From positions 66,293-123,216 of the forward strand of contig JAVHLB010000008.1 in assembly GCA_031082425.1 (NCBI GenBank): DNA of 56,924 nt, written 5' to 3'. The DNA is from Candidatus Edwardsbacteria bacterium (GTDB lineage: Bacteria; Edwardsbacteria; AC1; EtOH8). Within the stretch, counting starts at the first letter, position 1, and each line of letters starts with the position of its first letter. Both the position numbers and the translations under genes were made by a program. Under the pieces are notes generated by a model, which saw nothing but the letters and a program-made list of their open reading frames with translations, was not told the DNA's origin and made no database searches. Positions 49,814 through 56,924 of the stretch are shown here, piece after piece.

Positions 49814-50689
49814 ATGATAAAAAGCATGACCGGATACGGCCGGGCGGAGTCCACCCTTAACGGCTCCCGCCTGACCCTGGAAATACGCTCGGTGAACAAC
49901 CGCTTCACCGACTTCGGCATCAGGCTGCCCCGGGCCTTCGCCAGCCTGGAGCCGGAGGTCAAGAAGTTTCTGCAGAAGCGCATCGCCCGCGGCTCGGTCA
50001 GCCTGACCGCCACCTACAACGGGGGCGAAGCCCCCGACCTGCCGGAGCTGGACCTCCGCAGCGCCGACCATTTTTACAAACTGCTCAACATCCTGCGCAA
50101 GCGCTATCGGATAAAGGACCCGGTGGAGCTGGAGGACCTCTGCCACTTCTCCGAGATATTCAGGAGCCGTCAGGCCCCGCTGTCGCAGGGCAGGGCCTGG
50201 TCCGGCCTGCAGTCCTGCCTGAAGAAGGCCCTGGACGATTTCGACCGCATGAGGATCCGCGAGGGCTCGGCCCTGGCGGCCGATCTCCGCAAGAACATCG
50301 CCGAGCTGAAAAAGAGCATTTCGTCCATCGAGAAGCTGGCCCCCTTGAGGATCCGGCAGTTCCGCGACAAGTTCGCCCAGCGCCTTAAAAAGATCTCCCA
50401 GGGAACGGCCCTGGACCCCCAGCGGCTGATGCAGGAGGCGGCGGTCTACGCCGACCGGTGCGACATCAGCGAGGAGTGCGTCCGCTTCGCCAGCCATATC
50501 AAGGCCTTCGAGGAATACCTGGACACCGCCCAGCCGGTGGGCCGGCGGTTGGACTTCCTGCTGCAGGAGATCAACCGCGAGGCCAACACCATCGGCTCCA
50601 AGGCCAACGACGACAAGATATCCCAGCTGGTGGTCCGGATAAAGGAGAACCTGGAGAAAATGAGGGAACAAGCCCAGAACGTGGAATAA
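49814..50689 (+). CDS. yicC: YicC-family endoribonuclease
   Basis: A 291-residue cytoplasmic protein with the family's N-terminal signature MIKSMTGYGRAE and LEIRSVNNRFTDF, and C-terminal motifs RLDFLLQEINREANTIGSK (about 247-265). YicC proteins are stress-related endoribonucleases that act on small RNAs and on mRNA. The gene typically precedes gmk; here an outer-membrane protein gene and a 553-base non-coding stretch lie between them. Confidence 0.93.
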   Translation: MIKSMTGYGRAESTLNGSRLTLEIRSVNNRFTDFGIRLPRAFASLEPEVKKFLQKRIARGSVSLTATYNGGEAPDLPELDLRSADHFYKLLNILRKRYRIKDPVELEDLCHFSEIFRSRQAPLSQGRAWSGLQSCLKKALDDFDRMRIREGSALAADLRKNIAELKKSISSIEKLAPLRIRQFRDKFAQRLKKISQGTALDPQRLMQEAAVYADRCDISEECVRFASHIKAFEEYLDTAQPVGRRLDFLLQEINREANTIGSKANDDKISQLVVRIKENLEKMREQAQNVE

Positions 50690-50710
50690 TATTTAGGGAA
50701 GGAATTTGCC

Positions 50711-52231
50711 ATGAAGAAGATGTTCTTGTCAATGACCCTGGGCCTGGCGCTGGCCGCCGCCCTTAACGCCCAGAGCCTCGCCACCCAGATGGAGGTCCAT
50801 ATCTCCATGTCCACCCCGGAGCTGAACCTGTACTTTCTGGACCTGGGCTTTCTGGACCTCAACCTGGCCCACGGCAGCGTGGGGATGATGAACAACCCCG
50901 GGGGCCTGGGGAGGACCGGGATCATGGACGTCACCGTGGCCGGCAGCCTGTCCAAGGACGCCAGCATGAGCACCGACATCAGGCTGATGGACAGCACCGA
51001 GGTGACCGGGGAACTGAATATACCCACCTACCTGACCCTGACCGACCAGGGCGGGTTGGATTACGTGGGGGTGGCCGGCAAGATGGGGCCCTTCGGGGTG
51101 GGCATCGCCTACCAGAGGAGCTTTGCCGTGGAGGCCGGGCTGGACAAGGCGGATATGGACATCTCCCAAAGGTTCAATTACGCCTACGATTATATCCTGA
51201 CCAGCGACGCCAACGGGCTGCTGCCGGGAGGACTGGCGGTCCCGGTGACCTTCAACGTCTCGGCGGTCACCAACGTCCGCCTGAAGGGCAGCGGGGAGGC
51301 CCGGATCTCCAACCAGCCGATCTTCGTGGGAACCGGCACCAAATACGGTCCCATCAACATGGGGATGGGGTTTAAGGTGACCAGGATCGAGGCGCTGGCC
51401 AACACCAGCCTCAAGCTGTCCGGCAGCATCGACAGCCTCAGGGGGGAGCTGGATTCGGCCAATTACGGCGGCTCCAGCGTGATCTTTGACAACGTGGATA
51501 TCTACGCCCCGTTCGGTGATTCCATCTTCTACAGCAAATTCTCCAGCGACCTCCAGGGGACCCAGTACAGCCTGGTGCTGGGCGGGAACATGGAACTGCC
51601 CATCGTCAAGCTGGGGATGTCCCTGGAAATGGGAATGCCCTACAAACTCTCCGGATATTACTTCAACAACTCGGGACTGCCCGAAGGCCAGCCGCTGCTG
51701 GACAGCATCAGCGTCAGCAGTCTGCAGTACGACAGCGCCAGCCAGACATTCACCGGCGATGTCAAACTCAATCTGGGCGGGGTGGAATACACCCGCAAGA
51801 CCGCCGCCGACACCGGCGAGATCGAGCTTCCCGGGATGACCAGCCTGAAGGCCTCGCTGGGCTTTAAACTTTGGGGGCTGCGAATCGGGGCAACAGGTGG
51901 GATGGATATGATGACCGGGGAATGGCCCATGATCGGCAACGCCTACGCCTCGCTGGGCACCTCGCTGTCCATCAAACGCACCAGCTTAAGATTGGGGCTG
52001 GCCAGCCGCTGGCAATATCTGGTCATAGAAGATGACAAGTCCTATAAATCAGCACCTATGGTCATTCTGGGCGCCGGGGTGGGCATCCCCTTTCCCAAGG
52101 GCGAGCTGATGCTGGGCTCCCGGATCAACCTGGCCAACGGGTTATTAAGCACCTCCAATCTGGAGAAGATGGAGGACTTCAAGCCCTGGGAGACCATCGC
52201 CCTCAACGCCGGGATCAGGGTATCGATCTGA
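50711..52231 (+). CDS. Probable outer-membrane beta-barrel protein
   Basis: A 506-residue protein with signal peptide (about 1-20, ending ALNAQ). The mature region has many strand-like alternations, LYFLDLGFLDLNLAHGSVGMM with a following NNPGGLGRTG (the Asn-Pro pattern of PorV/FadL-type barrels) and a C-terminal NAGIRVSI. No enzymatic motif. AAGGAA precedes the ATG, 21 bases after yicC. It interrupts the otherwise conserved yicC-gmk order and is followed by a long non-coding stretch, suggesting it came in as a separate cassette. Confidence 0.7.
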   Translation: MKKMFLSMTLGLALAAALNAQSLATQMEVHISMSTPELNLYFLDLGFLDLNLAHGSVGMMNNPGGLGRTGIMDVTVAGSLSKDASMSTDIRLMDSTEVTGELNIPTYLTLTDQGGLDYVGVAGKMGPFGVGIAYQRSFAVEAGLDKADMDISQRFNYAYDYILTSDANGLLPGGLAVPVTFNVSAVTNVRLKGSGEARISNQPIFVGTGTKYGPINMGMGFKVTRIEALANTSLKLSGSIDSLRGELDSANYGGSSVIFDNVDIYAPFGDSIFYSKFSSDLQGTQYSLVLGGNMELPIVKLGMSLEMGMPYKLSGYYFNNSGLPEGQPLLDSISVSSLQYDSASQTFTGDVKLNLGGVEYTRKTAADTGEIELPGMTSLKASLGFKLWGLRIGATGGMDMMTGEWPMIGNAYASLGTSLSIKRTSLRLGLASRWQYLVIEDDKSYKSAPMVILGAGVGIPFPKGELMLGSRINLANGLLSTSNLEKMEDFKPWETIALNAGIRVSI

Positions 52232-52784
52232 AATTAAAACACCGGCAGCAAACTCAAGAAATCATTTCCAGCCGTGACAAAGACCGGAGCTCCTGTGCCT
52301 GAATATATGTCCTCCGCTTTCTCTTTGAAGAGAAAGCTACAAAGAGAACTGTCGCTGCACCGCTGCCCGGTAGCCCTGAAACCAGCCGCCTAAATGTTTT
52401 GATCACGAAACCGGGCACCAGCAGGCAAAACATTCTTAACGGCGGCTTTTACCAGGCAGCAGCGCTGATGCGACCCGGGGCCCCGCCATCAGTGAAGCGG
52501 CGCACACTTAAGCCCCGATAAAGCAGTCATTGCGTCATAGACATCCTGCAAGTTCTGGTTCAATGAATGCCTGGGCGCAGGACTTACTGTCCGCAGAACT
52601 GGGCGAGGCAAAGATTTCCTTAGTTTGTCGAACAAGCAGACTGACTCAGGACGTGCCTTTGGTTACTTTCGGCGCCTGCCCTGAGAAAAACAACCCGCCT
52701 TGTTTGTGAAGGGTCATAAGAAAGTAACATTTAAGTTGCTGCAGACCCACTTTCAAAAATATTTAATGCCAATTACTTATTTAT
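52232..52784. other. 553-base unexplained region, probably decayed sequence
   Basis: No gene with a start codon and ribosome-binding site is seen. Two stop-bounded frames lack a credible start: 52303-52521 (72 codons) and 52541-52684 (47 codons, including TDSGRAFGYFRR). A hairpin GCTTTCTCTT/AAGAGAAAGC lies at 52316-52337. GTTACTTTC (52662-52670) and GAAAGTAAC (52720-52728) are inverted around 49 bases. Either coding sequence has decayed here or a structured RNA or repeat occupies the region; I cannot decide from sequence alone. Confidence 0.45.
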
Positions 52785-53399
52785 ATGCATAACCTGACAC
52801 GCCAGGGTTTCCCCATAATACTCTCCGCCCCGTCCGGGGCGGGCAAGACCAGCCTGTGCCGCAAGGTAGTGGAGAGGCATCCCGAGATCGTCTATTCCAT
52901 ATCGGTGACCTCCCGGCCGCCCCGCCCCAACGAGAAGCACGGGCAGGACTACCATTTCGTGTCGGCGGCCGATTTCGAGAAGATGCTGGAGAGCGACGCT
53001 CTGGTGGAATGGGCCATGGTCCACGACAATTATTACGGAACCCCCCGCAAGGACATCTCGGGCCAGCTGGATCAGGGGCGGGATGTGATCATGGACATCG
53101 ATACCGTGGGGGCCCGGTCGGTCAAGAAGACATACCCCCAGGCGATCAGCATCTTCGTGATCCCGCCCTCCATCGAGGCCCTCAAGCAGAGGCTGATGAG
53201 CCGGGCCACCGACAGCGACGAGGTGATCAGCAAGCGTCTGAACAAGGCCCGGCTGGAGATGGAGCAGATCGGCGATTTCGACTACTGGCTGGTCAATGAC
53301 GACCTCAGCCAGGCCATCGATGCGGTGGTGGCCATCATCCGGGCCGAGCGGCTCAGGCTTTCCAGGTACAACAAGGACGAGATCATAAAAATAATATAA
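52785..53399 (+). CDS. gmk: Guanylate kinase
   Basis: A 204-residue enzyme converting GMP and ATP to GDP and ADP. The P-loop APSGAGKTS (about 14-22), the GMP-binding block TSRPPRPNEKHGQDYHFV (about 43-60), ALVEWAMVHDNYYGTP and the lid region LMSRATDSDE are all present, and length is normal. No Shine-Dalgarno sequence precedes the ATG; a weak -35/-10 (TTGCTG near 52736, TATTTA near 52760) would give a short leader. It begins the conserved gmk-rpoZ-coaBC run. Confidence 0.96.
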   Translation: MHNLTRQGFPIILSAPSGAGKTSLCRKVVERHPEIVYSISVTSRPPRPNEKHGQDYHFVSAADFEKMLESDALVEWAMVHDNYYGTPRKDISGQLDQGRDVIMDIDTVGARSVKKTYPQAISIFVIPPSIEALKQRLMSRATDSDEVISKRLNKARLEMEQIGDFDYWLVNDDLSQAIDAVVAIIRAERLRLSRYNKDEIIKII

Positions 53400-53419
53400 A
53401 ATCTTTAAGGAGACCGGCA

Positions 53420-53614
53420 ATGGCTTTCATCCCCATCGAAGAGCTGAGCGAAGGCATGGAGAACAAATACATGGCGGTCCTGGTGGCCGCCAAGGAGGCC
53501 CGGCGCCTCAACGACAAACGGAGGATGGGCCGGATGGACATGGCCCTCAAGCCCATCTCGCTGGCCCTGGAGCGGCTGAGGGACCACAAGGTGGAATTCC
53601 ACGGCAATGACTAA
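53420..53614 (+). CDS. rpoZ: RNA polymerase omega subunit
   Basis: A 64-residue omega subunit, recognisable from NKYMAVLVAAKEARRLND (about 15-32) and the following KPISLALERL segment, and from its position between gmk and coaBC. It helps assemble the beta-prime subunit. Good ribosome-binding site (AAGGAG). It overlaps coaBC by eight bases. Confidence 0.92.
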   Translation: MAFIPIEELSEGMENKYMAVLVAAKEARRLNDKRRMGRMDMALKPISLALERLRDHKVEFHGND

Positions 53615-54803
53615 AGCCCCCAACATAGTGTTGGGGGTGACCGGCAGCATCGCCGCCTACAAGGCCCTGGACCTGGTCGGCCGCCTGAGGAAGAAAGGCT
53701 GCCGGGTGACGGTGATCATGACCGGCAATGCCTGCCAGCTGGTGGGCCCGGCCTCATTCGAAGCCCTGTCTGGCAACCCGGTGGCCCGGGAACTGTTTCC
53801 GGATTCCAAGCCGCAGAATATCGAACACATATCCCTGGCCCAGCTGGCCGATGTGCTGGCGATAGTGCCGGCCTCGGCCAATTTTATCGCCAAGGCCGCC
53901 GCCGGCATCGCCGACGACCTGCTGACCACGGTGGCCCTGGCCGTCAAGGCCCCGGTGCTCTTGGCCCCGGCCATGAATGTCAATATGTGGCAGAACCGGA
54001 TCGTCCGCCAGAATGTCAAGCGCCTTACGGATAACGGCTGGCGGATGGTGGAGCCGGAATCAGGCCGGCTGGCCTGCGGCACGGAGGGCAGCGGCCGGCT
54101 GGCTTCGCTGGATAATATTGAGAATGAAATCCTTGGCCTGCTGGGCTGGAAGGATGATTACCGGGACATTCCGCTGATCATCACCGCCGGGCGGACCGAG
54201 GAACCCTGGGACCCGGTGAGGTTCATCTCCAACCGCTCATCCGGCAAAATGGGCATGGCCCTGGCCGAACAGGCCGCCCGCCGGGGGGCCAAAGTGACGT
54301 TGATATCCGGCCCGGCCGATGTCCCGGCTCCGCAGGTATTCAAACATATAACGGTTAATACCGCCGCCCAGATGAGCCAGGCGGTGCTTAAAGAACTGCC
54401 CTATAACCGGGCATTGATCATGGCGGCGGCGGTGGCGGACTACGCCCCAAAAAATATCGCCTCCGGCAAGCTCAAGAAAACAAATGACGACGATATGACT
54501 TTGATCCTTAAAAAGAATCCCGATATAATCCAACTGGCCGCAGGCAGGCGAAAAGCCGGGACGGTGCTGGTGGGTTTCGCCCTGGAGACGGATAACCTGA
54601 TAGCCAACGCCCGGAAGAAGCTGTCCGCCAAAAAACTGGATCTGATCGTGGCCAACCCGGCCAAAACGCTGTCCAGCGAAAACATCCAGGCAGTGATCAT
54701 CGATAAAAAAGGGAAGGCCGCCAAATTCCCCCCGATGCCGAAATCCAACCTGGCGGGGCTGATCCTGGACCGGACCATCAAATTGATAGGAGCCGATAAG
54801 TGA
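53607..54803 (+). CDS. coaBC: Bifunctional phosphopantothenoylcysteine decarboxylase/synthetase
   Basis: A 398-residue coenzyme A biosynthesis enzyme. The N-terminal flavin-dependent decarboxylase half (about 1-185) shows GVTGSIAAYKA, IEHISLAQLAD with the catalytic His, PAMNVNMWQN and the Cys loop LACGTEGSGRL. The C-terminal CTP-dependent synthetase half shows ITAGRTEEPWDPVRFISNRS, SSGKMG and AAAVADYAPK. Together they turn phosphopantothenate and cysteine into 4'-phosphopantetheine. It overlaps rpoZ upstream and the glycosylase gene downstream by four bases, so it is operon-embedded. Confidence 0.95.
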   Translation: MTKAPNIVLGVTGSIAAYKALDLVGRLRKKGCRVTVIMTGNACQLVGPASFEALSGNPVARELFPDSKPQNIEHISLAQLADVLAIVPASANFIAKAAAGIADDLLTTVALAVKAPVLLAPAMNVNMWQNRIVRQNVKRLTDNGWRMVEPESGRLACGTEGSGRLASLDNIENEILGLLGWKDDYRDIPLIITAGRTEEPWDPVRFISNRSSGKMGMALAEQAARRGAKVTLISGPADVPAPQVFKHITVNTAAQMSQAVLKELPYNRALIMAAAVADYAPKNIASGKLKKTNDDDMTLILKKNPDIIQLAAGRRKAGTVLVGFALETDNLIANARKKLSAKKLDLIVANPAKTLSSENIQAVIIDKKGKAAKFPPMPKSNLAGLILDRTIKLIGADK

Positions 54804-55480
54804 CCTCAACCATGGCCATCAGCCGGCTCAGGAAATATCTCCTCCAGGAGCAGGAGCAGGGCGTCAGCGAACTGGTGCTGAGCAAAAAGCCGGTGATATC
54901 TGGCTCCGGCAGGAACGGGGCCCTGGCCCGCTACCAAAAGGAGATCTCCGGCTGCACCAAATGCCCGCTGTCCAAGACCCGCACCAACTTCGTCTTCGGC
55001 GACGGGGATCCCCAAGCCGACATGGTCTTCGTGGGCGAGGCCCCGGGCCATGATGAGGACCTGCAGGGAAAACCATTCGTGGGCGCCGCCGGGCAGCTGC
55101 TGACCAAGATCATCGAGGCCATCAAGCTGGACCGCTCCCAGGTGTATATCTGCAACATCCTCAAGTGCCGCCCGCCGGGCAACCGCAACCCGGAGCCCCG
55201 GGAGATCGAGATGTGCGAGCCCTATCTGGTCAGGCAGCTGGAGCTGATAAAACCCAAGGTGATCTGCGCCCTGGGCACCTTCGCCGCCCAGACCCTGCTG
55301 AAAAGCACCACCCCGATCTCAAAGCTGCGGGGCCAGATCCACTACTATCACGATATAAAGCTGGTGCCCACCTTCCATCCGGCGGCCCTGCTGCGGAACC
55401 CGGCCTGGAAGCGGCAGACCTGGGAGGACGTCCAGTTGGTAAGAAAGATATACGATCAGGAAAGGTCCGATGGCCGATAG
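54800..55480 (+). CDS. Type 4 uracil-DNA glycosylase (iron-sulfur)
   Basis: A 226-residue repair enzyme that removes uracil from DNA. Four cysteines expected for the 4Fe-4S cluster are visible: GCTKCPLS (two) and YICNILKCRPPGNRN ... EMCEPY. The uracil-pocket block GEAPGHDEDLQGKPFVG and the HPAALLRNP motif are intact. The start is GTG with TAGGAG seven bases upstream, overlapping the coaBC stop; an ATG at 54812 is possible. An N-terminal 45-residue extension precedes the catalytic core. It overlaps dnaB by eleven bases. Confidence 0.92.
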   Translation: MTSTMAISRLRKYLLQEQEQGVSELVLSKKPVISGSGRNGALARYQKEISGCTKCPLSKTRTNFVFGDGDPQADMVFVGEAPGHDEDLQGKPFVGAAGQLLTKIIEAIKLDRSQVYICNILKCRPPGNRNPEPREIEMCEPYLVRQLELIKPKVICALGTFAAQTLLKSTTPISKLRGQIHYYHDIKLVPTFHPAALLRNPAWKRQTWEDVQLVRKIYDQERSDGR

Positions 55481-56858
55481 CAACAACATGATAGAGAGGC
55501 TGCCGCCCCAGTCGCAGGACGCCGAGATGGCGGTGCTGGGATCGATGCTGTTGTCGCCCGAGGCCGTCTCCCGGTCGGTGGAGATCATCAGCGACGAGGA
55601 GAATTTCTACTCCTCGGCCCACCGCAAGATATTCCGGGGCATCATCAACCTCTACGAGAAGAACCAGCCGGCCGACCTGGTGACGGTGGCCGACGAACTG
55701 CGGCGCCTTAAGTGGCTGGACGATGCCGGGGGCCCGGTCTACCTCACCCGGCTGGTGGAGAGCGTGGCCACCGCGGCCAATGTCGATTATTACGCCCGGA
55801 TCGTGCTGGAGAAGGCGGTGGTGCGCCGGCTGATCAACTCCGCCACCCAGATCGTTACCTCCTGCTACGAGGCCAGCGAGACCGCCGAGGAACTGCTGGA
55901 CCGCGCCGAACAGCTGATATTCTCCATCAAGGAGAAGCGCCTTCGCAAGCATCTGATGCCGCTGGGCTCCTTCATCAAGGACAGCTTCGAGATGGTGGAG
56001 AAGATGTACAAGGAGAAGCGGCACATCACCGGGGTGGAGACCGGTTTTGCCGACCTGGACGAGATGACCTCCGGAATGCAGAAGGGGGACCTGGTCATCG
56101 TCGGGGCCCGCCCCTCGGTGGGGAAGACCGCTTTCGCCCTGAACATCGCCCAGCATGCCGCCATAACCAACAAGATACCGGTGGCGGTATTCAGCCTGGA
56201 GATGTCCAAGGAACAGCTGGTCATCCGCCTGCTGTGCTCCGAGGCCCGGGTGCCGGGGCACAAGGTGCGCAGCGGCTATCTCTCCCAGCAGGATTTTACC
56301 AAGCTGGTTTCGGCCGCCGGCCTGCTGCATGAGGCCCCGATATACATCGACGAGAGTTCCAGCTCCAGCCCCCTGGAGATCAGGGCCAAGGCCCGGCGGC
56401 TCAAGTCCGAGGTGGACCTGGGGCTGATCATCGTGGATTATCTCCAGCTGATGCGGGGCTCCAATTACCGTTCCGAGAACCGCCAGCAGGAGATCTCCGA
56501 GATATCCCGTTCCCTCAAGGCCCTGGCCAAGGAGCTGGATGTCCCGGTGATGGCCCTCTCCCAGCTGTCCCGCATCTCCGAACAGCGGGGCCAGGACTCC
56601 CGTCCCATCCTGTCCGACCTGCGCGAGTCGGGGGCCATCGAGCAGGACGCCGATGTGGTGCTGTTCCTGCACCGCCAGAAGGGCGTCTACAAGGACAAGG
56701 AGGAACGGAGCCAGTCCGAGCAGACGGACGCCGACAGCGCCGAGCTGATAATCGCCAAGCAGAGGAACGGCCCCACCGGAAAGTTCAACCTGACCTTCCT
56801 CAAGGAGTACACCCGGTTCGAGAACCAGACCCAGGAGCAGAGAACCGATCCGTTCTAA
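55470..56858 (+). CDS. dnaB: Replicative DNA helicase DnaB
   Basis: A 462-residue hexameric helicase that unwinds DNA at the replication fork. The N-terminal domain begins with LPPQSQDAEMAVLGSMLL (about 8-25). The RecA-like domain has Walker A GARPSVGKTAFALNIA (about 211-226), the H1a-H4 motifs (VFSLEMSKEQL, LIIVDYLQLM), VPVMALSQLSR and the arginine-finger region DADVVLFLHR. Length is normal and no intein is seen. AGGAAAGG precedes the ATG, which lies inside the end of the glycosylase gene. Confidence 0.96.
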   Translation: MADSNNMIERLPPQSQDAEMAVLGSMLLSPEAVSRSVEIISDEENFYSSAHRKIFRGIINLYEKNQPADLVTVADELRRLKWLDDAGGPVYLTRLVESVATAANVDYYARIVLEKAVVRRLINSATQIVTSCYEASETAEELLDRAEQLIFSIKEKRLRKHLMPLGSFIKDSFEMVEKMYKEKRHITGVETGFADLDEMTSGMQKGDLVIVGARPSVGKTAFALNIAQHAAITNKIPVAVFSLEMSKEQLVIRLLCSEARVPGHKVRSGYLSQQDFTKLVSAAGLLHEAPIYIDESSSSSPLEIRAKARRLKSEVDLGLIIVDYLQLMRGSNYRSENRQQEISEISRSLKALAKELDVPVMALSQLSRISEQRGQDSRPILSDLRESGAIEQDADVVLFLHRQKGVYKDKEERSQSEQTDADSAELIIAKQRNGPTGKFNLTFLKEYTRFENQTQEQRTDPF

Positions 56859-56897
56859 ATTTCTCTGCCCTTTCTGACCGGGCAGACCCCACCCACA

Positions 56898-56924
56898 CTC
56901 CCTCCCCGCAGCGGGGAGGGAAGC
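56898..56924. repeat. Palindromic TCCCTCCCCGC repeat at window end
   Basis: TCCCTCCCCGC-A-GCGGGGAGGGA forms an 11-bp perfect stem, then AGC at the window edge. It is preceded by a CCCCACCCACAC tract, as is the relative at 12218-12244. It may continue beyond the window. Confidence 0.65.

Noticed and set aside
52232..52784. Known structured RNA (RNase P RNA, tmRNA, SRP RNA or 6S RNA)
   Set aside because: I looked for their hallmark motifs on both strands and saw none; the region remains unassigned.
56865..56885. Terminator after dnaB
   Set aside because: CTGCCC/GGGCAG forms only a 6-bp stem and is followed by ACCCC, with no T-run.

Overview
The window looks like a chromosomal segment of a Gram-negative bacterium with GC content in the mid to high 50s. 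It encodes outer-membrane beta-barrel proteins, lipoproteins and exported proteins ending in FlgD-like / type IX-like C-terminal sorting domains, and it has sigma-70-type promoters. That combination, with PorV-like barrels and very long PAS-rich sensors, is typical of the FCB group and neighbouring candidate phyla (Edwardsbacteria, TA06 or WOR-3-like lineages). This placement is inferred from gene content only.

Layout. (1) 1-2980: a small secreted protein on the minus strand diverges from a lipoprotein plus outer-membrane barrel pair. The 490-base gap between them has a -24/-12 (sigma-54-type) motif facing each way and a perfect 16-base palindrome. (2) 3248-22032: a signalling island of eleven consecutive phosphorelay or sensor genes: REC-kinase hybrid, NtrC-type sigma-54 activator, single REC, REC-HD-GYP, six-PAS/GAF sensor, double REC, REC-PAS-GAF-kinase-REC, dCache-PAS kinase, six-TM kinase and two single RECs. 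Gaps between its later genes are filled with short dispersed repeats. (3) 22205-23866: a protein of seven exact 40-residue TPR units and tRNA-Arg(CCU). (4) 24361-25845: a secreted lamin-tail/OB-fold protein with its own promoter and terminator. (5) 25948-29630: two sugar-type ABC permeases, a binding lipoprotein and a small AT-rich membrane protein. (6) 29694-42992: a tightly overlapping eight-gene cluster encoding a giant Ig/OB-fold exported protein, three outer-membrane barrels, a ComEA-like helix-hairpin-helix barrel, a 5'-nucleotidase, a PHP-like phosphoesterase and a RecJ-like nuclease. (7) 43201-49484: an ABC ATPase of the MalK/MsmX type, a membrane-anchored TPR protein, a GH57 glycosidase, two unrecognised membrane proteins and a pseudopilin with an EF-hand loop. 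(8) 49814-56858: a housekeeping run yicC, an outer-membrane protein, gmk, rpoZ, coaBC, a type 4 uracil-DNA glycosylase and dnaB, interrupted by 553 bases of apparently decayed sequence.

How the parts may work together. The NtrC-type regulator at 4741 is the natural candidate to act at the divergent sigma-54-like promoters near 500-910. The palindrome there, GTCAT-N6-ATGAC, recurs twice as a tandem pair just upstream of the signalling island, which suggests a regulon that includes its own control genes. The cluster at 29694-42992, with the related protein at 24361, combines nuclease-associated accessory folds, DNA-binding helix-hairpin-helix units on a barrel, nucleotide dephosphorylation and a DHH exonuclease. 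I propose it as a candidate outer-membrane nucleic-acid capture and salvage system. That is an inference from domain content and gene order.
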